DNA from: JBOGUF01 sp050696075
GTDB lineage: Bacteria > Chloroflexota > Chloroflexia > Thermomicrobiales > UBA6265
Assembly: GCA_050696075.1 (NCBI GenBank)
Contig: JBOGUF010000191.1
Location: 29,810-93,809, forward strand
Direction of reading: 5' to 3'
DNA: 64,000 nt
Part shown: positions 24,968-32,720 of the stretch, piece after piece
Layout: the number at the start of each line of letters is the position of its first letter
How positions within the stretch are numbered: position 1 is the first letter of the stretch
The notes under the pieces: generated by a model
What the model was told of the DNA's origin: nothing
Seen by the model: the letters and a program-made list of their open reading frames with translations, nothing else
Database searches by the model: none
Translations under genes and position numbers: made by a program

Positions 24968-26077
24968 ATGAACACCCGGGCATCCGCGGTTCTGATTCGG
25001 TTCCTGCTCGTCGCATTGCTTGGTCTGCCGATGCTCGCCCTCGGCGCGGGACGGATTGTCGCCCAGGAGACGGACTGCGCGCCCGCGGCAACCCCAATCG
25101 GCGGCGAGATGACAGCCAGCCCAGGCGCCGCCGCGGCGCCGGCGGCATCGCCGTCTGACGGCGGAGAGCTGAACATTGCGTTCCTGCCCAAGGATGTCGT
25201 CAATAACTACTTCGCCAACTCGTTTCAAGGCGCCGAGGAGGCCGCCGCGGAACTCGAGGGTCAGGTCAAGCAGGTCGGTCCTGACACGCCGAACGCGGCG
25301 GAGCAGGTCACTTTTATCCAGAGCCTGACCCAGGAAGGGGTCGGCGCGATCGCTGTCTCGGCCAACGACCCGAATGCCCTTGCCCCGGCGCTGCAAGAGG
25401 CCATGGAGCAGGGCATCAAGGTCGTCAGCTTCGACTCCGACGTTGCGCCGGACGCCCGCCACGTCTTCGTCAACCAGGCTGACTCCGAGCAGATTGGCCG
25501 GATTCAAGTGCAGATCATGGGCCGATTGCTCGGCTGCGAGGGGCAGATTGCGGTTCTCTCCGCCGCCGCTACGGCGACCAACCAGAACGCCTGGATCGGC
25601 TTTATGGAGGACGAACTGACCAAACCCGGCTACGAAGGGATGGAGCTTGTCGAGATTGCCTATGGCGACGACGAGCCGCAAAAGAGCTACGACACCACCG
25701 CCGAGCTCTTGACGGCCTACCCCGACCTCAGGGGGATCATCGCGCCGACCTCGGTCGGCATCGCCGCCGCCGCCGCCGCGCTCGAGGACAATGAGCGGAC
25801 CGACGTCGCCCTAACCGGTCTCGGTCTGCCGAACGAGCTGCGCGACTACGTGAAGCGGGGCACGATCCAGGAGTTCGCGCTCTGGAACCCGGTCGACCTC
25901 TACTACCTGACCTTTTACACCGCCGCCGCGCTGATCAGCGGCGAGATCACCGGCGCCCCGGGCGAAACCTACAGCGCCGGTAAGCTCGGCGCCTACACAA
26001 TCGGGGAGAACAGCGCCGTCCTCCTCGGACCGCCGTTCATCTTCGACGCCGAGAATATCGACCAGTTCGATTTCTAA
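24968..26077 (+). CDS. Sugar ABC transporter substrate-binding protein (RhaS/LsrB-like)
   Basis: A 369-residue periplasmic-binding protein (Peripla_BP_4). Signal peptide FLLVALLGLPMLALGAGRIV is followed by an Ala/Pro-rich linker and then the domain opening LNIAFLPKDVVNNYFANSFQG. Binding-domain marks are AIAVSANDPNALAPALQEA, VVSFDSDVAPDARHVFVNQ, IIAPTSVGIAAAAAALED and the C-terminus ENIDQFDF, which resembles the LsrB ending (NIGKYDF). Gene order (ATPase, permease, permease, binding protein) equals lsrACDB, whereas rhaSTPQ starts with the binding protein. Substrate could be rhamnose, AI-2 or another pentose/deoxysugar. Strong GGAGGAGAAAGGGA site before the ATG. Confidence 0.92.
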   Translation: MNTRASAVLIRFLLVALLGLPMLALGAGRIVAQETDCAPAATPIGGEMTASPGAAAAPAASPSDGGELNIAFLPKDVVNNYFANSFQGAEEAAAELEGQVKQVGPDTPNAAEQVTFIQSLTQEGVGAIAVSANDPNALAPALQEAMEQGIKVVSFDSDVAPDARHVFVNQADSEQIGRIQVQIMGRLLGCEGQIAVLSAAATATNQNAWIGFMEDELTKPGYEGMELVEIAYGDDEPQKSYDTTAELLTAYPDLRGIIAPTSVGIAAAAAALEDNERTDVALTGLGLPNELRDYVKRGTIQEFALWNPVDLYYLTFYTAAALISGEITGAPGETYSAGKLGAYTIGENSAVLLGPPFIFDAENIDQFDF

Positions 26078-26100
26078 CGACCAAAGCTACGGTTCGCCAC

Positions 26101-26130
26101 GGACGGGCAGCGACGCATCGCTGCCCGTCC
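26101..26130 (+). terminator. Hairpin terminator after the sugar ABC operon
   Basis: Perfect 13-bp inverted repeat (GGACGGGCAGCGA, loop CGCA, complement) 24 bases after the binding-protein stop. It is very stable but is followed by CACATCTTGG, not a T-run. It marks the likely operon end. Confidence 0.75.
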
Positions 26131-26173
26131 CACATCTTGGGTCCCCGCGTGCCCCATCACCGAAAGGCAGGCC

Positions 26174-26530
26174 ATGGAGCAAACTGAAGCCTCGGAATGG
26201 GTCGAGCGATACACACGCGCCTGGGAGGGGAACGACCCGAGGGAGATCGGCGATCTATTCACGGACGATGCGTTGTACTACACCGCGCCCTTCCGTGAAC
26301 CGTGGCGCGGCCGAGACGAGATCGTCGCCGGGTGGCTCGATCGGAAAGACGAACCCGGCCGATGGCAGTTCACCTACGAGGTACTTGCCATCGCGGGCGA
26401 CCTCGGGTTTGTGCAGGGCAGAACGATTTACTCCGATCCACCGATGAGCTACGCGAACCTCTGGGTCATCTGCCTTGGTCCCGGCGGGCGGTGCCGCCAG
26501 TTCACCGAGTGGTGGATGGAAGAGAATTAG
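26174..26530 (+). CDS. SnoaL-like / NTF2-fold family protein
   Basis: A 118-residue single-domain protein of the nuclear transport factor 2 superfamily, with the opening WVERYTRAWEGNDPREIGDLFTD, the typical YYTAPFREPWRGRDEIVAGW and a beta-rich end FTEWWMEEN. Members are small ligand-binding or cyclase/isomerase-like proteins, and a specific reaction cannot be named. The gene lies tail to tail with the amidase, 14 bases apart, and behind the ABC operon hairpin, so it has its own transcription. Confidence 0.8.
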   Translation: MEQTEASEWVERYTRAWEGNDPREIGDLFTDDALYYTAPFREPWRGRDEIVAGWLDRKDEPGRWQFTYEVLAIAGDLGFVQGRTIYSDPPMSYANLWVICLGPGGRCRQFTEWWMEEN

Positions 26531-26544
26531 ACCTGCAACTGCGG

Positions 26545-27969
26545 CTAGGCTCCGTCTACGACCGGCGGGCGGCGCATCCAGCATGCCGTCGCCCGCTCGA
26601 AGGCATGGGCGAGTTGGAGGACGCCGAAGTCGGCGCGGGGGCGGCCGACAATCTGAATACCGACCGGCAGACCCTCGGGCGTGAAGCCGCACGGTACGGA
26701 GATGGCCGGCAGTCGGGTGACGGTGATCCAGTAAGCGGACTTCATCCAGGCGATATAGGTCTCCATCTCGACCCCGTTGATCTCGGTCGGGTAGCGTAGG
26801 CCGACATCGAAGGGCGGGACTTGATTGACGACGCAGAGCAGATACTCGTAGCGCTCCATGAATTGGCGGGCGCGCTCGTAGATCTCCGCCTGGCGAGCCA
26901 TCGCTTTGCCGACGTCGATCGCGCTCATTTTCAGCCCTTCTTCGATGTTCCAGATCGCTTCGGGCTTGACCTTGTCTCGGTGGTGTGCGAGCAGGTCGCC
27001 ACGGCCGCTGGCAAGGGAGAAGGCCCGCAAGTCGCGGAAGACCTCGTCCGCGCCAGTCAAGTCTGGCGTGGCCTTTTCGACGACGCAACCGAGTTCCTCG
27101 AATACATGGCGCTGGCTTTCCAAGACGGCCGTGACGCGAGGATCGACCGGCAGACCGCCGAGGTCGGGCGCCCAGGCGATGCGGATGTCGCTGAAGTCGC
27201 GGTCGAGCGATTGGGCGAACTGACCGGGCGGAGGATCGTAGGAGAGTTGATCGCGCGGGTCGGCGCCGGTGATGGCGTCGAGGAGCAACGCCACGTCGGC
27301 GACGGTGCGCGCCATGGGGCCCTTGACGCTGAGGGGGAGCCAGGGCGCGCTCGACGGCCAGTTCGGCGCCAAACCCGGCGAGACACGGAAACCAACGACG
27401 TTGTTGAAGTTGCCGGGGTTGCGAAGGGAGCCGCCCATGTCGCTGCCGTCGGCAATAGGAAGCATGCCGCAGGCGAGGGCGACCGCCGCGCCGCCGCTGC
27501 TGCCACCCGCGCTCTTGGTCGGGTCGTACGGGTTGCGGGTCGATCCGAAGACCGGGTTGAACGTATGGGAACCGAGACCGAATTCAGGCACGTTTGTTTT
27601 GCCGATGCCGATGGCGCCCGCTCGCCTGAGGCGTTCGACCAGCAGGGCATCGCTTTGCGGCATGTTCTCCGCGTAGATTGGCGATCCGAAAGTCGTCGGG
27701 AAGCCGACCGCGTCCTCGAGGTCTTTAAACGCGATCGGCAAGCCATGAAGCGGACCGGTCTCATTTCCAGCGGCCAGTGCCTTGTCTGCCTGATCGGCTA
27801 GGGCGAGGGCCTGCTCGGCGGGCAGTGGCGAGACGATAGCATTGACGATCGGGTTGATGCGGGCGATCTGATCCAGGTGGGCCGCCATCACCTCGCGCGC
27901 GGAGAACTCGCGGCGTTTGATGCGTCCGGCAAGCTCGACGGCCGTTAGGAAACAGATCTCGGCGCTCAT
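26545..27969 (-). CDS. Amidase signature family hydrolase
   Basis: A 474-residue amidase-signature enzyme. The Ser-cisSer-Lys triad is visible: Lys in IAFKDLED, cis-Ser in the glycine/serine-rich SAGGSSGGAAVALA, and nucleophile Ser in DGSDMGGSLRNPGNF. The segment GKTNVPEFGLGSHTFNPVFG is typical. Members hydrolyse carboxamides, ureas or nylon-type oligomers, or form GatA. With no gatB/gatC nearby and poor length match, a catabolic amidase is more likely. ATG at 27969 follows GAGGAG. Divergently transcribed from the phosphotransferase 51 bases away. Confidence 0.93.
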   Translation of the reverse strand: MSAEICFLTAVELAGRIKRREFSAREVMAAHLDQIARINPIVNAIVSPLPAEQALALADQADKALAAGNETGPLHGLPIAFKDLEDAVGFPTTFGSPIYAENMPQSDALLVERLRRAGAIGIGKTNVPEFGLGSHTFNPVFGSTRNPYDPTKSAGGSSGGAAVALACGMLPIADGSDMGGSLRNPGNFNNVVGFRVSPGLAPNWPSSAPWLPLSVKGPMARTVADVALLLDAITGADPRDQLSYDPPPGQFAQSLDRDFSDIRIAWAPDLGGLPVDPRVTAVLESQRHVFEELGCVVEKATPDLTGADEVFRDLRAFSLASGRGDLLAHHRDKVKPEAIWNIEEGLKMSAIDVGKAMARQAEIYERARQFMERYEYLLCVVNQVPPFDVGLRYPTEINGVEMETYIAWMKSAYWITVTRLPAISVPCGFTPEGLPVGIQIVGRPRADFGVLQLAHAFERATACWMRRPPVVDGA

Positions 27970-28020
27970 TGGTCACAACTCCTCTCGCGCGGATCGCCAC
28001 CATGGCGTATCTTCTCGCAC

Positions 28021-28857
28021 ATGGAGACGTTGGTGAAGAGCGCGGAATTGCAACGTATCGCGGCGGGGCGGGAGGCGGAGATCTTTGCCTGGGAAGACGG
28101 CAAAGTCCTCCGTCTCTTCCGCAACCCCAATGCAGGGGAGGCCGTGCGGCGCGAGGCGGCGGCGATGACGGCCGTGCGGCAGGTGGTTCCGCTCGTGCCG
28201 TTGGTTTCCGAGGTCGTCGAGGTCGATGGCCGGCCCGGCCTAATCCTCGAACGGATCGACGGCCCTGATCTGCTATCGAGGTTCAAGGAACGGCCATGGA
28301 CGCTGTGGGAGGCGGGCCGCCTGACCGGTCGAGTGCATGCCGAGCTCAATCGCCTGCCGGGACCGGAGTCGCTGCCGGACGTGAAGCAGCAGATCGAGCG
28401 CAAGCTGAGTCGATTACCGGCTGTGCCCGCGGCCATCGCGGAGCGAGCGCGGGCATTGTTGCAGGACTTGCCGGACGGTGACCGTTTGCTCCACGGAGAC
28501 ATGCACCTGGCGAACGTCATCCTTACCGATGCGGGTCCGATCGTTATCGACTGGCCGAACGCGGCGCGTGGCGAGCCGACCGCGGACCTTGCTCGGACGA
28601 TGGCGATCGGCCGGGCGAACAGGGCGCCAGAGGGCACACCGCGGCTCCGACTCGCGGTCGAGATGGCCGGTCGGAAACTGGTCTTTCGAGCGCACGAGCG
28701 CGCGTACCGGCGGGGTTTACCGGTCGATGCCGCGCTTCTTGACCGGTGGCTGGTGGTCCGGGCGGCCGAGCGACTCGCGGAGGCGATTCCCGAGGAGCGC
28801 GCCTGGCTGCTCCACTTTGTGCAAACATCGCTCGGCGTCGATACAGGTGAATTCTAG
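28021..28857 (+). CDS. APH-fold phosphotransferase family protein
   Basis: A 278-residue aminoglycoside phosphotransferase-type kinase. The catalytic loop is LLHGDMHLANVIL, and the metal-binding Asp lies in PIVIDWPNAARGEPTADLART. The N-lobe starts EIFAWEDGKVLRLFRN. The family phosphorylates small molecules (choline, homoserine, antibiotics), and a resistance role should not be assumed. It ends where a fragment of a SnoaL-like gene begins on the other strand; the two stop codons overlap. Confidence 0.88.
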   Translation: METLVKSAELQRIAAGREAEIFAWEDGKVLRLFRNPNAGEAVRREAAAMTAVRQVVPLVPLVSEVVEVDGRPGLILERIDGPDLLSRFKERPWTLWEAGRLTGRVHAELNRLPGPESLPDVKQQIERKLSRLPAVPAAIAERARALLQDLPDGDRLLHGDMHLANVILTDAGPIVIDWPNAARGEPTADLARTMAIGRANRAPEGTPRLRLAVEMAGRKLVFRAHERAYRRGLPVDAALLDRWLVVRAAERLAEAIPEERAWLLHFVQTSLGVDTGEF

Positions 28858-28924
28858 GAGTCGGCCGGGATCGCGCCCAGTTGTTGGCGCAGGCCGAGGG
28901 CGTCCCAGCCGTCGAACGCTTGGA
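28854..28924 (-). pseudogene. 3'-end fragment of a duplicated SnoaL-like gene
   Basis: Reading leftward, this encodes about 22 residues, FDGWDALGLRQQLGAIPAD-S-stop, almost identical to the last residues of the intact SnoaL-like gene at 29645-30061. Similarity stops abruptly upstream, near 28924. The remainder of the second copy is missing, so this is a decayed or recombination-truncated duplicate about 0.8 kb from the intact gene, with the toxin-antitoxin pair in between. Confidence 0.8.
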
Positions 28925-29032
28925 GAGGGGAGGGTTAGCGTCAGGCCGCTGCTGCTAGAATGTGATCGGGTTCTCGGTTTTTCTGGGCAGATGCTCCTAT
29001 TTCGCCCCCGCTGCCCCGCATCAAGGATGGAC

Positions 29033-29245
29033 ATGGGCAACAAATATGACCATGCCAATGGCAGGACACGACTGATCGCGCCGCCGGAGCGTGACGATCG
29101 CTCGCCTGATCACGCCAAGGCTCCCACTCGGCTGATCACTGATCTCGGGTGGACGATCGACGAAGCCGCCGAGACCCGAAACCGCCTCGGTGCGTTTGCC
29201 GACGACTGGGATGACCCCACTATGGACGTGTATGACGATATGTAG
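29033..29245 (+). CDS. Putative antitoxin of a MazF-like toxin-antitoxin pair
   Basis: About 70 residues, hydrophilic and acidic at the end (WDDPTMDVYDDM), with no recognisable DNA-binding domain. Small proteins ending in the same W-D-x-P-x-M-D-V-Y pattern commonly precede PemK/MazF genes, from my knowledge of such loci. The ATG at 29033 is five bases after AAGGA; an ATG at 29027 is an alternative. It overlaps the toxin gene by 14 bases, the usual TA layout. It probably neutralises the toxin and may not autoregulate by itself. Confidence 0.65.
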   Translation: MGNKYDHANGRTRLIAPPERDDRSPDHAKAPTRLITDLGWTIDEAAETRNRLGAFADDWDDPTMDVYDDM

Positions 29246-29588
29246 TCGGGGTGACGTGGTTCTCGTTGCGTTTCCCTACGATGACCTCATTCATTACAAG
29301 TTGAGACCGGCACTGATTGTCCAGGCGGACGGTCTCGACATCGACTACGACGTCCAGTTAGTGGCAATGATTACCAGTCGGCTGCATCGGGTTGGGTCCA
29401 CGCGAATTCGAGTGGACGTCGGTAGTGAAACCGGGCAACTCATGGGATTGCGCCAGGACTCGCTGATTGTGGTGGATCGGATTGCGATGGTCCAAAGCCG
29501 AGAGATTCAACGGAACTTGGGTCGATGCGCGATCATGAGTTCGGTCGATCGCGCGCTTCGCATCGCATTCGGTCTCGACTTGGCCTAA
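29232..29588 (+). CDS. MazF/PemK-like mRNA interferase toxin
   Basis: A 118-residue protein from the ATG at 29232. The PemK fold is signalled by RGDVVLVAFPYDD, the conserved RPALIVQADG and the late strand SLIVVDRIAMVQSREIQRNLG. Family members cleave mRNA at short sequences and stop growth when the antitoxin is lost. Codons and composition resemble the neighbourhood. The locus sits between a SnoaL-like gene and a fragment of its duplicate, consistent with insertion into a duplicated region. Confidence 0.87.
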   Translation: MTICSRGDVVLVAFPYDDLIHYKLRPALIVQADGLDIDYDVQLVAMITSRLHRVGSTRIRVDVGSETGQLMGLRQDSLIVVDRIAMVQSREIQRNLGRCAIMSSVDRALRIAFGLDLA

Positions 29589-29644
29589 CCGCTCACTTGC
29601 ACGCCGGCGATCGTTGATCGTTGGCTGGCCCTACGATTTCGTCG

Positions 29645-30061
29645 CTAGCCGTCGGCCGGGATCGCGCCGAGTTGCTGGCGCAGGCCGAGCGCGTCCCAGC
29701 CGTCGAATCCTTCCTGGATCTGGCCGTGCTCGATCCGGTCGAGGCTCGTGCCCGCGACGCGGATCGCGTGTCCTGTTGCCGGGATGCCCATGAACTCGCC
29801 GCGGTGGGTGCCGGTCAGCGTCCAGCGCGTGACAACCTTGTTCCCCTCGGCGACCAGGTCGTCGATCTGGAAGTGGAGATCGGGGAAGGCGGCGTGCCAC
29901 TTGCGCCATTGCGCGCGAAAGGCCTCGCGCCCCGCGCCGAAGTCGGGGTCGTTGCCGGCTGCCTGCTCGGCGATGTACCGATCAATCGCCGTCTCGTCGG
30001 CCTGGTTCCAGACCTCCTCGAAAAACCGGCGCACCAGCTCCTTGTTCTCCTCCGCGGACAT
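29645..30061 (-). CDS. SnoaL-like ester cyclase family protein
   Basis: A 138-residue protein of the NTF2/SnoaL superfamily, with the ester-cyclase pattern NKELVRRFFEEVWNQADETAI, PDLHFQIDDLVAEGNKVVTRWTLTGTH and FMGIPATGHAIRVAG. The last 20 residues are duplicated at 28854-28924. The ATG at 30061, with GGGAGGGCGAGAC before it, is preferred over an upstream start at 30085. Substrate unknown; a small-molecule hydrolase, isomerase or binding protein is likely. Confidence 0.88.
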   Translation of the reverse strand: MSAEENKELVRRFFEEVWNQADETAIDRYIAEQAAGNDPDFGAGREAFRAQWRKWHAAFPDLHFQIDDLVAEGNKVVTRWTLTGTHRGEFMGIPATGHAIRVAGTSLDRIEHGQIQEGFDGWDALGLRQQLGAIPADG

Positions 30062-30119
30062 GTCTCGCCCTCCCACACCAATCATCCTAGGTCCGAGTGA
30101 CGGACCGGGATCATACCAA

Positions 30120-30160
30120 CGCCTCTCCCATCATTCCTCATTGCACTCGGAATGACGATG
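30120..30160. repeat. Possible remnant of the REP-like repeat
   Basis: Short block containing TCATTCCTCATTGCACTCGGAATGACGATG, whose ends (CATTCC/GGAATG) are complementary and whose GGAATGACGA word recalls the ends of the blocks at 4498 and 6430. It is too short to be sure. Confidence 0.35.
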
Positions 30161-30177
30161 CCGTCGGCGAATGAGTT

Positions 30178-30495
30178 CTAAAGCGTCTCGCTCGGCGTCG
30201 TTTGGGTGTCGAGCGCGGCGAGGTAGTCGTGGTTGCCGGTCGAGATGACGTGGGTGTAGGGAGCCTGGTCGTGAACCGGCGCGACGACGACGTAGCCGGT
30301 CCGCTCGACCTCTTCGATCACGTCCGCGCCAACCGGGGTCGGATTTTGGACGATCCCGCTCCTGGCGTCGAAGGGCGGCCAGAGGGCGGCCAGACGGACG
30401 ATCTTATGATCTGGGGCGCGCCTCCCGGCGCCGCCTCCCGGTGCGGAGTCCAACGGGAGGACGGTCCAGTGCAGCAGCCAGTGGGTGATGGACAT
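30178..30495 (-). CDS. Hypothetical protein
   Basis: A 105-residue protein from the ATG at 30495 (AAGGAG about ten bases upstream). It begins with a short hydrophobic run (ITHWLLHWTVLPL), not long enough for a convincing signal or helix. Later segments are DHKIVRLAALWPPFD and GYVVVAPVHDQAPYTHVIS, which suggest a compact beta-containing fold. I do not recognise the family. It lies 53 bases downstream of the Asp-rich secreted protein in the same orientation. Confidence 0.55.
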   Translation of the reverse strand: MSITHWLLHWTVLPLDSAPGGGAGRRAPDHKIVRLAALWPPFDARSGIVQNPTPVGADVIEEVERTGYVVVAPVHDQAPYTHVISTGNHDYLAALDTQTTPSETL

Positions 30496-30548
30496 CAGTT
30501 CGCGCTCCTTTCTCAGGCAGGTCCAAGGTTCCGTCGCCACCTACCCGA

Positions 30549-31568
30549 TCAGGCCTGGCAGTTGAAGACCCAAATCGTGGTCTCGACGCCGGCTTCGACA
30601 ATCACGTCGCCCTGATCGTCGACGTTGTCTGACTCGGCGTGGCACCAGTTGCCGTCGGTCTGCTCGACCTGATACGTCTCCGGTGCTAATTCTGGGACGG
30701 AAAGCCGCCCGCTGTCGTCCGTCGCGCCATCTTGGGCCGTACCTGCCGTGCCGGCGACGGCGGCCTTGACCGAGAAGCTGACGCCGGTGTCAGGTTCGGC
30801 ACAGGCCGCATACCAATCGACGTCCGCGCCAGCGGTCACGCCTGGATCGCAGGAGAACGCGCGGACCAAGATAGCTCCCGTGGTCGGTGGTGGCGTTGCG
30901 TCCTTTTCGGCCGGTGGCTGATCGCAGACGAGAGCGGGGCCGGTCGCCGGATAAAGTTGATCATCGTTCGCCCAGATCCAATAGGTCGTCGTCGCGCTCG
31001 TCTCCACCGTGCCGGCGAGGAGGAGGAGCAGGGCGGCCTCGTCCGCGACGTACGACGGTTCGCCGGTCGTCGCATTCAGCAGATCGACCTCTGGCGCCTC
31101 GCTGTCGTCGATGTTGTCGCCGTCGACGGGCGCGCAAACGGTCGCGTGCGGTACGGCGACTCGCTTCACGCCGATGTCACCCAGCCCGACGAACATACAG
31201 GCCGAGCGGCTGTCGTCGAACAAGGCGCATTCGACGACGACGCGGAACTCGGGGAGTTGGACCACTGGCCCGCCTTCGCCGGGCGACTCGGGCTGATATC
31301 CGTTGTTCTGTTCCTGGTCGTCTTTGTCTTTATCCTTGTCCTTGTCGTCCGGGGGACCGGCGCCTCTCCCATTGCCGCCGTCATCATCATCAGCGCCGTT
31401 GTCGTCGTCGCCGTCGCCGTTATCGTCGTCATCGGCAAGAACGCGTTGGGGCGCGGCGCCGGGATGCGCGGTGAACAGGGCGGCGCCCGTAATCGACGTC
31501 AACAGCAAGAGCGCGACAATTGCACGGAACAGGGTGCGTGTCGAACGTGCCCAATTCGTCGGCAACAT
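30549..31568 (-). CDS. Secreted Asp-rich protein with C-terminal Cna-B/SpaA-like domain
   Basis: A 339-residue secreted protein. A signal peptide (FRAIVALLLLTSITGAALF) is followed by a low-complexity acidic region around residues 45-85, made of Asp/Asn/Gly and then alternating Lys-Asp. The middle holds beta-strands with Cys (VVVECALFDDSRSACMFV). The end, PELAPETYQVEQTDGNWCHAES through IWVFNCQA, resembles Cna-B/SpaA-type or carboxypeptidase-regulatory folds that project surface proteins. The Asp runs could bind Ca2+. No sortase motif is seen. It is divergent from the M23 peptidase gene 136 bases away. Confidence 0.75.
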   Translation of the reverse strand: MLPTNWARSTRTLFRAIVALLLLTSITGAALFTAHPGAAPQRVLADDDDNGDGDDDNGADDDDGGNGRGAGPPDDKDKDKDKDDQEQNNGYQPESPGEGGPVVQLPEFRVVVECALFDDSRSACMFVGLGDIGVKRVAVPHATVCAPVDGDNIDDSEAPEVDLLNATTGEPSYVADEAALLLLLAGTVETSATTTYWIWANDDQLYPATGPALVCDQPPAEKDATPPPTTGAILVRAFSCDPGVTAGADVDWYAACAEPDTGVSFSVKAAVAGTAGTAQDGATDDSGRLSVPELAPETYQVEQTDGNWCHAESDNVDDQGDVIVEAGVETTIWVFNCQA

Positions 31569-31704
31569 GGCTATCCTCCTTCAATGGGGCGTTGTCCCCA
31601 AGTAGCGTAGACGGCGATTTCCGTGCCACGACATGGTCTGACACGGGTCGCGGGCCGTATGTTCAACAGAGGCGACGAACGACGCCTGTAATACGGAGGT
31701 GATC

Positions 31705-32697
31705 ATGACGTTTCTCCCACGCCTCGTGTTGATTGTCGCTATTGCCGTCGCCGCCTTGGGGCAGTCCGCCGGCGCGCATGCGCTCCAGGATGGCGGCGAC
31801 GACAAAGCTCCACTCTGCAGCTACCCCATCGGGTCGCCGGGCGAAGTTCTGGGCGACGGCTTCTTCGTCCGCCACGGGTACGCCACTGAGAACACCTGGT
31901 ACAACCCCGGTTACTGGCACGCGGGCGAGGATTGGTACGCGCTTGAGGGCGACACGGCGGGCGCCGGCGTCTATGCCATCGCCGCCGGCCGGGTTGTCTT
32001 TGCCGGGTCGGAGTACCCTGGTCGAGTGGTGATCGTGCAGCACGCGAGTAGGCTGTTCTCGATGTACGGCCATCTCGGGTACGATCTGCCCGTGGCAGAA
32101 GGGGATGAGGTTGGCCGGGGGGAACTGTTGGGCACGGTGGTTAACCGCGCGGACTCGGTGCCGAATCACCTGCACTTCGAGGTCCGACGCTTCCTCTTGA
32201 TGGACGAGGTGAATGGGGCGTCGCCGCGTTTCGGCTTCAACTGTGGGATGAACTGCCCACCCGGGCCAGGCTACTGGCCGATCAACGCATCGGATCATCC
32301 ATCCGAGGTTGGCTGGCGAAATCCGACGCACGTTGTCGCCAAGCGGATGTTTCCAGACGGGGTGCCCGAGGGTGTGGATGTCGTCGTTTCGTCCGACCCA
32401 TCCATGGAGCGTGCAGCACTGTGGTCCGCGCCGGAAGGAGACGAGGGCGCCGAACAGATCGACGACCTGCCATTACATGCCGGTGAACGGTATCCGCTGC
32501 TCGACGTCGCTGCCGGCAACGAAGGACGGATCGGGGAGAGCGCGGAAGCATACGAACTGTGGTATGAGATCGCGCTCGGCGACGGCGAACGCGCGTGGGT
32601 GCAGGCTGCCACGGCGAGTACGTTCGAAACGGGCGGAGATGGTCGGCCATCGACGATCCGGCTGGCATTCTTGCCGGTGGTCGAAGCGGCTGAGTGA
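31705..32697 (+). CDS. Secreted M23-family metallopeptidase
   Basis: A 330-residue secreted LytM-type protein. The start is the ATG at 31705, five bases after GGAGG. The signal peptide is LPRLVLIVAIAVAALGQSAG with cleavage near AHA. Zinc ligands typical of M23 are in YWHAGEDWYAL (HxxxD) and NHLHFEVRR (HxH), with SMYGHLGYDL providing the tyrosine/histidine segment between. The C-terminal third may be an SH3-like domain (YELWYEIALGDGERAWVQ). It would cut peptidoglycan peptides or act as a lysostaphin-like endopeptidase outside the cell. Confidence 0.9.
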   Translation: MTFLPRLVLIVAIAVAALGQSAGAHALQDGGDDKAPLCSYPIGSPGEVLGDGFFVRHGYATENTWYNPGYWHAGEDWYALEGDTAGAGVYAIAAGRVVFAGSEYPGRVVIVQHASRLFSMYGHLGYDLPVAEGDEVGRGELLGTVVNRADSVPNHLHFEVRRFLLMDEVNGASPRFGFNCGMNCPPGPGYWPINASDHPSEVGWRNPTHVVAKRMFPDGVPEGVDVVVSSDPSMERAALWSAPEGDEGAEQIDDLPLHAGERYPLLDVAAGNEGRIGESAEAYELWYEIALGDGERAWVQAATASTFETGGDGRPSTIRLAFLPVVEAAE

Positions 32698-32720
32698 CGG
32701 AAGAGGAGTGGTTCGGTCGA

